A DNA stretch of 64,000 nt, from assembly GCA_036346375.1 (NCBI GenBank), contig CM070520.1:46271854-46335853 (forward strand), written 5' to 3'. Position numbers and translations under genes: made by a program. Origin of the DNA: Guadua angustifolia. Taxonomy: Eukaryota; Streptophyta; Magnoliopsida; Poales; Poaceae. Below the pieces are notes generated by a model. The model had not been told where the DNA came from. It saw only the letters and a list, made by a program, of their open reading frames with translations, and did not search any database. Numbering within the stretch: the stretch's first letter is position 1; each line of letters opens with the position of its first letter. This document shows positions 24,272 to 36,354 of this stretch, in pieces.

Positions 24272-26476
24272 ATGGATAGGTATTCGACAAAACGTTGTGT
24301 TTTCGATGGTGTTGATTTTTAGTTTTGGAAAGCAAAGATGGAGGCATACATTCAATCTTATGGCTTTGCAATCTGGGAGAAGGTGTACAAGCTATATCAA
24401 GTTCCTAAGAATGATCAAGTCAATGAAACCAATCAAGCACATGTTGAAGCATATAGCAAAGCATGAAATTTGATCATCCAAGGATTGGGAAGAAGTGACT
24501 TTGACCGTGTGATTCATCTCAAGTCTGCAGATGAGGTTTGGAATATCTTTGTGATTATCTTGAGGGATCTAACACTATCAAAGAGGTTCGTTAAGATATA
24601 TAAGAAAGAATACATGCAATTTGAAATGAAGACTAGTGAGTCACTAGATGATTGCTTTGCACGTTTCAATAAGATTCTTAGCAATTTATGTGTTGTTGGG
24701 GTTTTCTTTGATGAAGCTACTAATGCTAGGCAACTGATTGGTGCATTAGACATGTCTATTTGGGAGATGAAAGTTACATCCATTAGAGAATCAACTGTCA
24801 TGAGTACACTTACTGTAGATGTTCTTTTCTCTAAATTAAAAACTCATGAATTGGATGTTCTTGCTAGGAAGAATGATAATAAATCAATTGCATTGACCTC
24901 CCAATCTAGCATGTCTTAGAATAATGCTTCTTCAAGTTTTCCTCTGTCTTCCTTATCTTCACTAACTGATGAACAGATTGAGAAATTTTCAGAAGAAGAC
25001 TTAGCACTACTCTCCTCACGCTTCAATAAAACCTTGCAGAATGTGCGAATGAGGAAGAGAGTTGGTGGCCCTCCAAGATGCTATGAGTGTGGTGATTTGA
25101 ACCACATTCGTCCAAATTGTCCTAAAATTGTAGATAAATCTTCAAAGGAGGAGAAGGACAAGGACAAGAGGAAGGAGAAGAAGAAGACGACCCCAAGCAG
25201 TAGCAAGAAGAGAAACTTTGTAAACCGCAAAGTTTTCCACCGTGTCCTTTCCGCTCTTGAACAAGTCAATTTAAGCGATGTGGATTCGGAGAGCAGTGAA
25301 GATGACACAACAGGTCCAAGCAAGCATGAATTGACAGGGTTGTGTCTCATGGCCAGAAGTAATGAAAGCTTCACTAAGGACGATCACGACAGCGACTTCA
25401 ATGAGGTAGAACCTTCTTACGATGAATTAGCTATTGCTGTTGCTCGTCTTGGTAAATTGCTTGACAAACGCGACAAGAAAATTAAGAAACATGATGTTGT
25501 TGTGGAATCTTTGAATGCTGAAATTGCTAGACTTAAATCTTTGATTCCTGATGATGATGATGCTTGCAAATCATGTGACTTGATTTACAATAAGCTTACT
25601 CTACTTAGGAAAGAACATGTTACCTTATTAGAGCAAGTCAATGCTGAAAAGAAGGAAAATGAGAAACATGTAAAAATACTAGCTGTTCAACTGTTGATTT
25701 GTATGATACAACTCACTGTTCTAAATGCTCCACACTAGAATTGAAGTTGCATGATGAAAATGCTAGGGTTTCCCAAATGACAGATGCTCTACTCACTCAT
25801 GAGGTTCTTTCATGCTCAACCTGTCGCAAGCAAAAAAGGAAAAATGAACGTTCCCTGTAATAACTGTTTAATTGTTTTTCGAAAAGTTGATTATTTGGAA
25901 AAATCTTTAGAACGTTTCACTACAGGAAAGAAAAACTTAAACATGATTTTGGATCAATCAAGAATCAGCACTCATAACAAAGGTTTAGGTTTTGATTCTT
26001 ATGCTCATCATAAATTACATGCTCCCACTATTGTGAAGGCACTTGAAAGTGAAAATTTTGAAATTGTCAATGAGCCTAAGAAAACTATTTTTAAGTCTAC
26101 TGGTGTTTTATCTTTTACTGTAATGAATGCAAATGTTACTTCTACTGTTAAAGCTAAACATCATGTTAAGTACAATTGCACTCATTGTGGTAGAGATGGA
26201 CATTTAGTAGATTTTTACTTTAGGCTAGCCAAACAACAAAATAAAGAAAAGGCTAAGGCTAGGTCTAATTTCAGGAAGGCACATTTTACTCCTCATTTTG
26301 TGCCTAGAGTGATGCAAACACCTTTTGTTGCAAGAAACACGGGAAAGGGCAAATCTGATTTTGTGAACAAACATACTCGTGTTGTGCCTACTCGTCATGT
26401 GTCTCAGTACTGGATTCCTAAACTTCTTATTTCTAACCCCAGTACTGAGGCCTCGATATTTTCTGTTTTTATGTAG
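24272..26476 (+). pseudogene. Copia gag with two zinc fingers and coiled-coil extension, broken
   Basis: From the ATG at 24272 (MDRYSTKRCVFDGVDF) the frame meets TAG at 24320, TGA at 24464 and TAG at 24917, yet remains readable: FEMKTSESLDDCFARFNKIL, LTVDVLFSKLKTHELDVL, then the CCHC knuckle CYECGDLNHIRPNCP. A Lys-rich tract follows, then a heptad-like segment (LNAEIARLKSL ... NKLTLLRKEHVTLLEQVNAE) likely to form a coiled coil. After a frameshift near 25700 a second Cys/His motif, CTHCGRDGHLVDFYF, appears. Such an extended gag is characteristic of Sirevirus-like copia elements. Compared with the second unit (35164) it has many more disabling changes, so it appears older or less constrained. 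Confidence 0.88.
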
Positions 26477-27454
26477 GCTTGTCGCGTGAGGAAGGAGAAC
26501 ATTTGGCTAGTTGATTACGGATGCTCACGTCACATGTTCGGTGATAAAAATTGATTCTCCTCCCTCACTCGTGCATCTCGTGCTGAAAGTGTTGCTTTTG
26601 GAGATGCGACTTCCACTTCTGTTGTGGCAAAAGGTACAGTAAAGGTAAATGACAAGTTTATGTTTAAGGATGTGGCTCTTATTGAAAACTTGAAATACAA
26701 CTTGCTTTCTGTCTCACAAATGATTGATGAAGATCTCGAAGTATGTTTCAAGAAAAATGAATGCAAAATTTTAGATGCTTCAGGTGATCTTGTGTTCAGG
26801 ATTTCACGCTTTGGAAGAGTCTTTAAAGCTGATTTTGATGTATCACCTTCTTCTAAGCATAGGTGTCTAGTTGCCAATATTTCTAAATATTTATTCTTTT
26901 GGCACCGTAGACTTGGTCACGTTGGTTTTGATCATCTTACTCGTGTAAGTGGTTTAGACCTGATACGTGGCTTGCCTAAGCTTAAGGGTGATAACAATTT
27001 AGTATGCTCTTCTTGTAGACATGGTAAGATGACTGCAGGTTCACATCCGCCTCTTACCATGGTGATGACAAATGCTCCAGGACAGCTTCTACATATTGAC
27101 ACGGTTGGACCTTCTCGAGTTCAATCTTTTGGAGGCAAATGGTATGTACTCGTTATTGTTGATGATTATTCTAGATACTCTTAGGTTTATTTTATGGTAT
27201 CTAAAGATGAGATTTTTAGTCATTTCAGAAATCTTGTTATTAGATTATCTGTTGATCACCCAGGACACTGAGAGCTATTAGCAGTGATAATGGAACTGAG
27301 TTTAAAAAATCTTTTTTTGATCACTTTTGTGTTAAAAAAGGAATTGATCATCAATTTTCTTCACTGAGAGTACCTCAACAAAATGGTGTAATTGACAGAA
27401 AAAACAGAACTTTGGTTGAGATTGCTAGAACTATGCTAGATGAACATCACACTC
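26477..27454 (+). pseudogene. Copia protease and integrase N-terminal half, broken
   Basis: The protease region reads WLVDYGCSRHM, where the usual active-site DSG is changed to DYG, followed shortly by a stop. It continues as LKYNLLSVSQMIDEDLEVCF, FWHRRLGHVGFDHL, LVCSSCRHGKM (HHCC zinc motif), LLHIDTVGPSR and YVLVIVDDYSRYS, then a stop at 27181. Further integrase text in shifted frames reaches the NGVIDRKNRT and ARTMLDEHHT region, where a solo LTR interrupts it at 27455. The next codons of integrase resume after that insert at 34691. Confidence 0.85.
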
Positions 27455-28148
27455 TGTAACATCCTAAATTTTGGCCTTTTTATTTTAGTTAATAGTGTTT
27501 TATGCCATTTGTGCATTTTGTGAATTTTCTGGATTTATTTGGATTTTCGGGATTTATTTGAATTACTTTAAAATTAAGTATATTGCCTTTTGCCAAAACT
27601 AATTATAAATAGTTAAGTTTAAAATAAAGTTTTTCCAAAAATATTTTATTTGAGTCCAGAATGTCTCAAAGTATTTTTGAGAATTTTCTTGGAATTTTCC
27701 TGGTATTATAATCACCTCAAATAAATCAAAAACTATTTTCGGTATTTATTTTAAAACAAAAACTCGAGTTAATCGTTGTGAACAGTGTTGGCCCGAGCCC
27801 AACACTGTGCGCGTTCGGCCTATCTTCCAGAAGGACCACTCTCGGTCGTTGGATCCCGATCGAAGCACCCACATTAATCCCTACCTCTGCGTTAAGTTGC
27901 AGCCGTTGGACTGAAGCTGATCGCCCTGGATGCGTCGTGTTGAATCCAGACTCCTCGAATCTAAGCCGTTAGGGTTTCCTCGTGCACGGCAGGGATAGAG
28001 TAGCGCGTTGCGTGCTTACCCGTCGGATCGGCCACGTGTTAGCCATCCGCCCATCGTCTTTGTCCTGTCTTCGAGACGAACTCTGCCTACCTCGCCGTAG
28101 CCGCCACGGACTCCTCGTTGAAGCCTGCCTAATCCGGCCGCCGTGCGC

Positions 28149-28157
28149 TATAAATAG
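28149..28157 (+). promoter_or_regulatory. TATA box of the 3.2 kb solo LTR
   Basis: TATAAATAG followed by GAGAGCACC, about 695 bp into the LTR. It has a strong match to plant TATA consensus and corresponds to the motifs in the sister LTRs. Confidence 0.6.
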
Positions 28158-28694
28158 GAGAGCACCGGGTGCGCAATCTCCCAAGCCGCAAAATCCTTGA
28201 GTGCTCATCGAAGCTCTCGCCGCACAGCCGCCGCAATTAGAGCTAGCCGCCGTTGGTTGTCGTCTCGGGTCATCAGCCGGACCACCGCGCTCGTCGCGCC
28301 AAGGCGCATCCCGTGCGCGCCGTAGTTTCACCAGAGCACCGTCCGAGGGGAAGATCGTCGAGAGGGTTGTCGTCGCCGAGGAAGAAGCCTGCGCGCCATT
28401 GCCCGGTGACCGGAGAGAAGCCACCGCGTCACCAGATCCGCGACGTCGAGATGAGTCGGTAGGTACCTTCGCCGACGGTCGCCGTTGACCCTAGGGCCGC
28501 GCGTGCCACCGGAGTACATGGCCTGTTAATTCGTTGACATGTGGCAGCCAGGTAGGCACGGTCGTCTGCGTGGCGCTGATCTGGCGTTGTGTGGATACCG
28601 CATCGCTGCCAAGTCACCTGCCGCATTTGCGCTAGCGTTAGCAGCCGTGGGACCCGTCTGTCAGCGGGCCACAACCGGGTAAGCCGAGTCCACC

Positions 28695-31600
28695 TGTAAT
28701 ATTGCGAAGCCCCGCTCCAATTTTGTGCCATCCGCTGTCTGACCTGGGGCCATCTAGCAGGTAATCTCAGAGGTGGTTGGCCCATCTGGGAGGATTTGGG
28801 CTAAAGGTTTTGGGTTTGCGAGGGGTCTTTTTGGAATTTTTCCTCTCCACCTAATCTCTCTCTTTCTCTTTCCTTGTGTGGCTGTCATTTTCCTTCCTGG
28901 CCGATATTTTCCCAAGCGAGCAGCCGACTCTCCCACTTTTCTTTGGTTGATTGCTCCAGGTGGCGCCGCTTCCCCAAGCTAGTCACCGACTCCTCGGTCC
29001 TTTCTGTGGTCGCCGATTCTCCTGGCCCGAGCGCCTCCTCCATGGCTAATCGGCTCCTCCTCCAGATGCAATGAAGTAGCAGAAGAGCTAAGAGTGGCAC
29101 CTCCTTCCTCTGGGGCGGCCTCCAACAATGTGCTCCTGGTCGGTTTCTTCCTTGGCGGCGCCTCCCTGCCCCTCTCTGCCGCTCAAGGGCTGGCCTCTCC
29201 CCTTCCCCTCGTCGGGCAGCCAACATCAGCGACAAAGAAGAAGAATGACATCCTCGGCCGGCGCCTCTTCCTCCTTTCTCCCCAAAAGGAAGGAAGGCAG
29301 CGGCGGCAGAGCAGAAGAAAGCAGCTGGCTCCTACTCCAGTGCCTCCTGCAGCCTCTCCCCACCCCCTCCTTTCTCCATGGATCCATGAGCAAACTTTGA
29401 GGTATATTTTGGGGGGGATTTGCTTGCCTATATGGTGTTCGATGAAATGTCTAGCCTGATTGAGAAGCATGATGTTAATGGCATTAACTTCTGTGTGAGC
29501 TCATGGCATGGTTATGCATAAGATCCCAAATTGATATATGTGTTGGTGTTCTCCTTTCATTAAATATACGTGCAGTTAAGAATGTCTCATGTATTGGTCT
29601 TTTGTAATTGGTAAGCATGACTTGGAAATTAGCCGCACTGCTTCGTTGTCTATCCTTTTGTTATTTAGAGGGCTAGATCTTTAGCATTAGTATATCTGGC
29701 TCTAAATCAAGGCCATTCAACCTGCTAACACATTTCATACTGCATTGCTATGTTCACTATGTGTTTTGACTGCTACCGTGAATATTTTGTTCTCATTCAG
29801 CTGTTCTGTTGATTTGATCATGTGTCTAAAACTATTGCTAGTTGCGGTGCCCATCTAGATTGGTTGTATAACTTTGAGGATCACTATAGCACTCGGCATA
29901 CTGCCTCACGCTGTGTGTGTTCAGAAGTGTATACGTCTTCATGGTTGCTGAGCATTCATATTTCGGTAGTCCATGATTCCTTCTTTCAAGCAAAAGTTGC
30001 TCGTGGTTTTCCAGTGGTAGTTATGATTTATCCATTTGCCATTTATTACTGAGTTTTATGAGAATGATTTCCAATTATTAACCTTTTTGTAAAAGACACT
30101 AGCAATTTTGGTTAGCGTGGTGATAAATGATTATTCTTGTGGCCTTGTCTAGCTTCTGTCATATAGAAGTTTAAATATCTGGTTTTCTTGGATTAGAGAT
30201 TCGTTAGTTGTGACTAGCATATATGTGCTTACTTTGGTGCTGGTATGGAACATGGATATGTCTTCTTTGGAGGTATTAAGGAATTTTATGTTCGGCTCAG
30301 ACATCCAATAATAATTCCGTAGGCCATCATCCACAACCTGAATATGAGATCAAAACTACATTTAGTGATTGTAATCTGCAGTGTGAACTGCACATTAGAC
30401 AGACAAGTCATTCTTATTGTGCTTCCTCATGCATTGCTGAAAGATTTCACAATCTAATAAAAGGAAGATGAGAGTAGGGAAAACTTGTCAGGAGTGATAA
30501 GTCTTTTGAATTTGGTAGCTTCTTGTTCATTCCTCCAAGCTTATTTTCTTCATTATCTTTAGCATTGCTAGAGAGTTCATATTATGAAAATGCATATAGG
30601 GACAATAAAAATAACAATTGCTATGACCTACAAGTGATGAAATCCATGTTATGCCATTGTTAATCTTGAAATGTATAAGGTCCCTTATCGAGTAGTGTGC
30701 GATTATACTCTTATTTAACCATGCTTCTTTAATTTTCGATAAGTTTGCGAATGTGACAGTCGTGCCTTGCCCTATTTTGGTTGCTGTTCTCTAGGGTTGG
30801 TGGTTTCTAGCGCTGCAATGGACCGTCAGTTCATCGCCGAGGTTAAAGGCAAGTGCATTGTATCAGTTGTGGCTTATGTGGCCACCAGGTTTTACAATAA
30901 TACAGTTATCTATGTATTGCTTTAATTTTGTCATGTTTGTTTCTTGCATGTGATATGATGAATGAGAATGGTTAATTGGGTATGCTTTTATTTAAAACGA
31001 GTTCATATGCAAGTGTAACCCGTATATCTCTTATACGGTATCTAGTTGATTGCTTGCGTTATGTACATGCTTACGCTATGTGTTTCATTCGTGTTTATAA
31101 GCACGTCTAGTAAGGTGATTGCCTTTTGATGAAAAAGGTAATTAATCTGATACCAGTGCATCGTTGTTTGAATGTGTTATGATTTGTTTGATGAACTTTA
31201 TATGCCTTGCCATCATGAACTTATGTTGCATCCCTGGATTGATTGTTATGTGCGATGTTTAATGAACTTCATCTGGATGACGTGATGATATCTTGCTAAA
31301 TTTTACTTTCATATTCCGGTTCTCTAGTTGGTAGGCTAGTGAGAATACTGAAAGTATGGGATTGGATTGCGAAAATGATTTGATTTATGATCAAGATTGA
31401 TGGAATTAGTAATTACTCGAGAATTGGTGGTGTGAGTATGATTATGAGCGTTGAGACTGTGATTTTGAGTGTTGAGAATGTGAATGGGAATTTCTGGATG
31501 TGAGAAATGAATGTAGTTCGCAAAGTTGTTATGTCATTTGCATTTGTGCATTCATGATGGAAGAGGCGACCCATTCGACAAGGGCCTCTGTGCTCACATG

Positions 31601-32728
31601 TAGTGAGTACAAAAGTCCTACCTCGTAGTCCCGTGATACGCGGTTGTACGGAGCGAGTCAAGAAGAGAGGCGCCCTCCACCACGGGGTGGAAGGGAATGA
31701 GAGGTGCACACCGACGGTGTGCACTCGGCCATACCCCAGATATGTGCTAAAAGAGGAGATGAGCATGCATGATGCATCATATGCATGGAAATTGTGCAAT
31801 CTGCATTGCATTGTCAATGATGAATCATGTTTATGCATTGATTGTGATGTATAGATATGAGATTCTTCTTTTTGTGGTGTATGGATATGAATTCTTCTTT
31901 TGGTATGGCATATTTGCATCTGCATTGCACTAATAATAATGAATCATGTTTAGTGAGTTGATTGTGAGGTATGAATATGAGCTTTTTCTTTTGTATGTTT
32001 TGTGCACTTGAGCATGAAGGCAGCGAATAGAAACTGTAAATGGTAAATCATGGAGCTAATGGCATTTATAGATTGAGGATTGAGTCGTGGACTCATCCAA
32101 AGGTGGCTATCGAGGTATGAGAAAGTTTAATTAATTCTTGAGATGGTTGTAGTATTTGGAATCCGTTTTCGGTTCATTTATTTACCCAGTTCAATCAAGT
32201 ATTTGAATATGTTACGTTTCAAAGTATTGGTATTTCGTTTGATTCGATCGCGTTTCTTTATTGCTGCACTTTGCTGAGTCTTGGACTCACGCTTGTTTGT
32301 TTATTGTTTTAGGTACCTTGAGCTGGCTCGTCGGGATGGGAGTAGTGGCACGTGCACGACTTCGGTCACCGTCACCTCATTCAATTAATTTGTAAAGCCT
32401 GATTGTATCTAAGGCAGTTGTAATGTGTTGTTGGTTGTGGCGTAGTTTGCTAATTTCCGGTTGGTTATGTGATTGATTATCTAAGAACCTGCTAGAATGT
32501 TTCATTATGTTTGAGTGATTGATATATCATATAACCGCAATTGCTCTTTGTTCATCGAGTGGATGTCCTTTTTCTAAAGGTCATGCGAAATTTTGTAATT
32601 TCGGTGGCTTAGTTTCTAAGCCGGTTTTAGGAGGTTAAAGGTTGTTTCCTATCCTTTCGTAGAAGTGTGTCATGAGTTATTTAGGGTTTTGGTAGCATCC
32701 GTGGCGCGTTTGGCGCCGGGGTGTTACA
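28695..32728 (+). mobile_element. Nested LTR-like element (solo LTR), 4,034 bp
   Basis: It begins TGTAATATTGCG and ends GCCGGGGTGTTACA, flanked by CCACC (28690-28694 and 32729-32733). Deleting it plus one CCACC restores GTCCACCGTGGACC, a plausible continuous target. No gag or pol is present, so it is read as a solo LTR of yet another family with very long LTRs. It carries a GAGTC/TTG/GACTC hairpin (32276-32288) at the position where the others have GAGTAC/GTACTC. GC-rich frames at 29094-29470 show no domain. The start is less certain than the end because the two ends are not good inverted repeats. Confidence 0.75.
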
Positions 32729-34690
32729 CCACCGTGGACCGGTGAGATCGATGGACTCAGTCCATGCACTGGGGGACACATGTCGCCTCCTAGATGGTTC
32801 GGGTCAGGGCTGATGTCACGCTGACGCAATAAATCGAATTTCCTTTATAAAAATAATTCGGATATTATTTGATTTCCAGCTTTTCTGATTTTCAGGATTT
32901 TGAATCTTCCGAGAGCTCGTTCTCCCTTATACGAACTCCGATTGAGGTGATTCAAATTTCTAAAAATTTGTAAAATTGTGATCTATCTATTGGTAAATTT
33001 TATTGGATTTTTAGAGGTTGTTTACTCTCTATTTTGGTGTTTATTTGACTTTCTCTTTCGTTTCGCGTAGACGTTAAATTGTGCGACGCATCTGAGAGAG
33101 CTTCATCAACTCAAGGCCAAGGTCCAGAACAGGAATAAGGGATTTTCTAAGGCAAGTTGTGCTTTGATCATGTTGCACCCATGTTTAGATAGTTGCTATT
33201 TTATTTTACTATATTGCATGATATTTCAATCATACAAATGATTTCAACCTAGATTGGGATTTAGATATCATACCCTTTGAATTACACCCTACCTTGTTAA
33301 TTGTATGCCATGATCCACTTGTCACCTTAGGTTGGTTTATTATAGTTGGTGAAATATGAAATCAACATGAGATGGTTAGAACGGATTAGAGTTGCTTAGC
33401 CATGCCACGTCATCACATGTTCATGAATCATTGATTATTAAACTTGACTAATGGAATATGGAACAATGATATAAAGTTGTGTGTCATCTGTGGTTACACA
33501 AAGAGATTGAGTTGTTGTGGCGAGGAGGTCACGCAACGATGTTGATTTGTGGATAGCATGTGATGCTTGTAATCAACTGGGTTAGTACTCACTTTGATTG
33601 GAGCAAGTGGCAAGGGCAAGTGTGCCAGGGTGGGCCCGATGAGCAGAGGGTATGTGTAAGTCTTGCTTTGATCAATCTTAAGGACTTAACCTTGTGAGCC
33701 TTTGACTTGAGTCAATCGTGCAACCACATGTCTGTTATGGGGCAGCCTAGCTGACTAATTTGCAAAGTCTTAGCTTGAGTACTATCGTGGTGGTGTGAGA
33801 CCCGGGTTGAGGTAACCAGTCCTCGCACGGGGTGGCTCACATAGCGCAAGAGGGGGGCCCTGGGTGTGGTAACCAGTCCCTCCAGTGTTGAAACCTTAGC
33901 GGGTAGTACTGGGTTAAGATGGTGCATTGTAAAGGCTTTGTTATGATCATTCGCCTGTGTGGTGCATGGTTGTATCGTGTGGGTAAAGTGCATAACCTCT
34001 GCAGAGTGTACAAACTATATATTCGGATAGTTATGCTCACGGTATTGAGCAATGCTCGGGAATTACAGTCAAGGGTTAGTTTAATAAAATGGACAACTGA
34101 ATGGGATGGCAGGATGCCATATGGATAATGGAACTGGACTTAGGATGGAAACTTGGTTTACTTGAGAAATGATGAATCTATCTACTATTGTTATTTGTTT
34201 TATTACTGTCTTTGCAATCTATATACTGTACTGGTTCGTAAATGCTGCTTTACTGCAAATGAACCACTTAGCCTTTCTTTGGAATAAGCCTTGCATATAG
34301 CTATGTTAGAGTTGCATTCTGTGCACAACTTGTTGAGTGCTTTATATACTCACCCTTGCCTACAACATCATCAGTGCTGAAGAAGGTGTACCATGAAGGG
34401 ACGAATGTTTAGGGTGCGAGCCTTGTCAGTTGCCTGTGGTATACTGAGGGCTTTATCTACGTCTTCATTCCGCTACAGTTCAATTTGGTTGTTCAGCCTT
34501 GTGAGGCATTGTTATGTAAGTTGACCATAAGGTCATTCAACTAGTAATATTTAATATATAATATCTGTTATCTTATTTTCGCTGTGTATGATTGTGATAT
34601 TCACTGATGTTAAGCTTGTGTGCACTAGCGTGATACTGGACTAGTGCAGTATACACAGAGGGTCCGGATTTGCATATTCGGGTCCCGACA

Positions 34691-34717
34691 CACTCGTAGG
34701 AAGTTTTGGGCTGACGG
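34691..34717 (+). pseudogene. Last surviving integrase codons and deletion junction of the copia block
   Basis: After the CACTC duplication the frame reads RRKFWAD, the integrase motif that follows LDEHHT at 27454. Within about 10 bp the sequence switches to LTR sequence (TGGATCTTCGG, compare 38344). The rest of integrase, RT, RNase H and the first part of an LTR were lost at this point. Confidence 0.75.
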
Positions 34718-35104
34718 CTGGATCTTCGGGAATTACTATTTTAGTGAACGTGTATCGGTCTGCTCGCCTAGACTGAGCACGTGGTCGCCCAATCGTTCAC
34801 GTGGTCGCCCACCGCCTAACCCGCCGCCAAGTGCCAAACCGGTCACCCAAGTATTCTCATCGTCGCCTAAGTGTTTCATCGTCGCCGGATTGTTTCTATC
34901 GACGCTTCAGATCGTTCTCTATGGTCGCCGGATGTTTCATCGGTCTCCCTGATCGATCATCTTGGTCTCTCATCTGCATAAACCGATTTCCAAGCAATTT
35001 GAGTTTAAATTGGGGTGTTTCAAAAATCATCAAAATTTGTTTTTAGCTTCCGCGCAATCATTCACCCCCCTCTGATTGCTACATTAGTATATTTTGATCC
35101 TACA
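34718..35104 (+). repeat. Middle copia LTR, 5'-truncated
   Basis: Matches the last third of the outer LTRs (compare 38344-38778), from GGATCTTC to TTTTGATCCTACA, and is followed by the same TGGTATCAGAGC primer site. The minisatellite part is strongly diverged from the outer LTRs. Confidence 0.83.
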
Positions 35105-35106
35105 AG

Positions 35107-35118
35107 TGGTATCAGAGC
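35107..35118 (+). promoter_or_regulatory. Primer-binding site of the second copia unit
   Basis: TGGTATCAGAGC two bases after the LTR end; identical in sequence and spacing to the site at 24215. Confidence 0.88.
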
Positions 35119-35163
35119 AAGGTTTTTCTAATTAATCTTAACAGGTGATTAGAAACCGTAGTG

Positions 35164-36354
35164 ATGGATAGGTATTCGACAAAACCTTGTGTTTTCGATG
35201 GTGTTGATTTTCAGTTTTGGAAAGCAAAGATGGAGGCGTACATTCAAGCTCAGGGCTTTGCAATCTGGGAGAAGGTATACAAGCCATATCAAGTATCAGA
35301 GAATGATGAAGTCAATGTAACCAATCAAACACATGTTGAAGCAAACAGCAGAGCACGAAATTTGATCATCCAAGGATTGGGAAGAAGTGACTTCGACCAC
35401 GTGATCCATCTCAAGTCTGCATATGAGGTATGGAAATCTCTTTGTGATTATCATGAGGGTTCAAACACTATCAAAGAGGTTCGTCAAGACATTTACAAGA
35501 AAGAATACATGCGATTTGAGATGAAGCCTGGTGAGTCACTAGATGATTTCTTTGCATGTTTCAATAAGATTCTTAGCAACTTACGTGCTGTTGGAGTTTA
35601 CTTTGATGAGGCTACTAATGCTAGACAATTGCTTGGTGCATTAGACATGTCTATTTGGGAAATGAAAGTTACATCCATTAGAGAATCAACTGTCATGAGT
35701 GATCTTACTGTAGATGTTCTTTTCTCTAAACTAAAAACTCATGAATTGGATGTTCTTGCTAGGAGGACTGATTATAAATCAATTGCATTAACCTCTCAAT
35801 CTAGCATGTCTCAGAATAATGCTTCTTCAAGTTTTGCTCTGTCTTTCTTGTCTTCACTAACCGATGAACAGATTGAGGAATTTCCAGAAGAAGACTTGGC
35901 ATCACTTTCTTCTCGTTTTAATAAAGCTTTGCAGAATGTGAGAATGAGAAAGAGAATTGGTGGTGGCCCTCCAAGATGCTATGAGTGTGGTGATTTCAAC
36001 CATATTCGTCCAAATTGTCCTATATTTGCAGGAAAAGCATCAAGAGAGGAGGACAATGACAAAAGAAAAGAGAAGAACAAGTTTTCTCCAAGCAATAGAA
36101 AGAAGAAGAGCTTCATCAACAGCAAAGTTGTCCACCGGGTCCTTTCCGCTCTTGAACAAGTTAATTTGAGCGATGTGGATTCGGAGAGCAGTGAAGATGA
36201 TACAACGGCTCCTAGCAAGCATGATTTGACAGGGTTGTGTCTCATGGCTAGGAGTGATGTAAGCTTCACCGAGGACGATCATAATTTTTTAGGGGGAGTT
36301 TATGAAGTTTTTGTAATATTTTGTAACATGCCTTTTCTCTCGTGTGTTTCTTAA
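35164..36354 (+). CDS. Copia gag of the second unit, truncated, open frame
   Basis: An uninterrupted frame of 396 codons starts at the ATG at 35164 (the codon before it is GTG). Residues 1-245 are the copia capsid region (FDGVDFQFWKAKMEAYIQA, MKPGESLDDFFACFNKIL, DMSIWEMKVTSIREST). A CCHC zinc knuckle CYECGDFNHIRPNCP lies near residues 272-285, followed by a Lys-rich tract and an acidic/Ser stretch. It is close to the first unit at 24272 but lacks its stops. After the sequence SFTEDDH (about 36285) the frame runs into non-coding 3' sequence beginning with an AGGGGGAG tract, so the coiled-coil part, second zinc finger and all of pol are absent. It could still make a capsid-like protein but no enzyme: a deletion derivative that would need an autonomous helper. 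Confidence 0.85.
   Translation: MDRYSTKPCVFDGVDFQFWKAKMEAYIQAQGFAIWEKVYKPYQVSENDEVNVTNQTHVEANSRARNLIIQGLGRSDFDHVIHLKSAYEVWKSLCDYHEGSNTIKEVRQDIYKKEYMRFEMKPGESLDDFFACFNKILSNLRAVGVYFDEATNARQLLGALDMSIWEMKVTSIRESTVMSDLTVDVLFSKLKTHELDVLARRTDYKSIALTSQSSMSQNNASSSFALSFLSSLTDEQIEEFPEEDLASLSSRFNKALQNVRMRKRIGGGPPRCYECGDFNHIRPNCPIFAGKASREEDNDKRKEKNKFSPSNRKKKSFINSKVVHRVLSALEQVNLSDVDSESSEDDTTAPSKHDLTGLCLMARSDVSFTEDDHNFLGGVYEVFVIFCNMPFLSCVS

Larger units (their letters stand above)
27455..34690 (+). mobile_element. Solo LTR (about 3.2 kb) split by a nested element
   Basis: It starts TGTAACATCC and ends GGGTCCCGACA, flanked by CACTC on both sides (27450-27454 and 34691-34695). Joining the flanks restores continuous copia integrase reading into RRKFWAD. 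Excluding the nested 28695-32728 segment and one CCACC copy, it is 3,197 bp. It has a TATAAATAG box at 28149-28157 and a GAGTGC...TATACTC hairpin near 34335, about 358 bp before the end. GC-rich frames around 27970-28490 carry no recognisable domain. Confidence 0.87.

Noticed and set aside
27969..29470. Several overlapping GC-rich frames on both strands
   Set aside because: They sit downstream of LTR TATA boxes in solo LTRs, overlap one another in all frames, and match no family I recognise.
32729..34690. A separate third gypsy LTR starting at 32729
   Set aside because: CCACC flanks 28695-32728 and CACTC flanks 27455-34690, so 32729-34690 is the right half of the LTR that starts at 27455.
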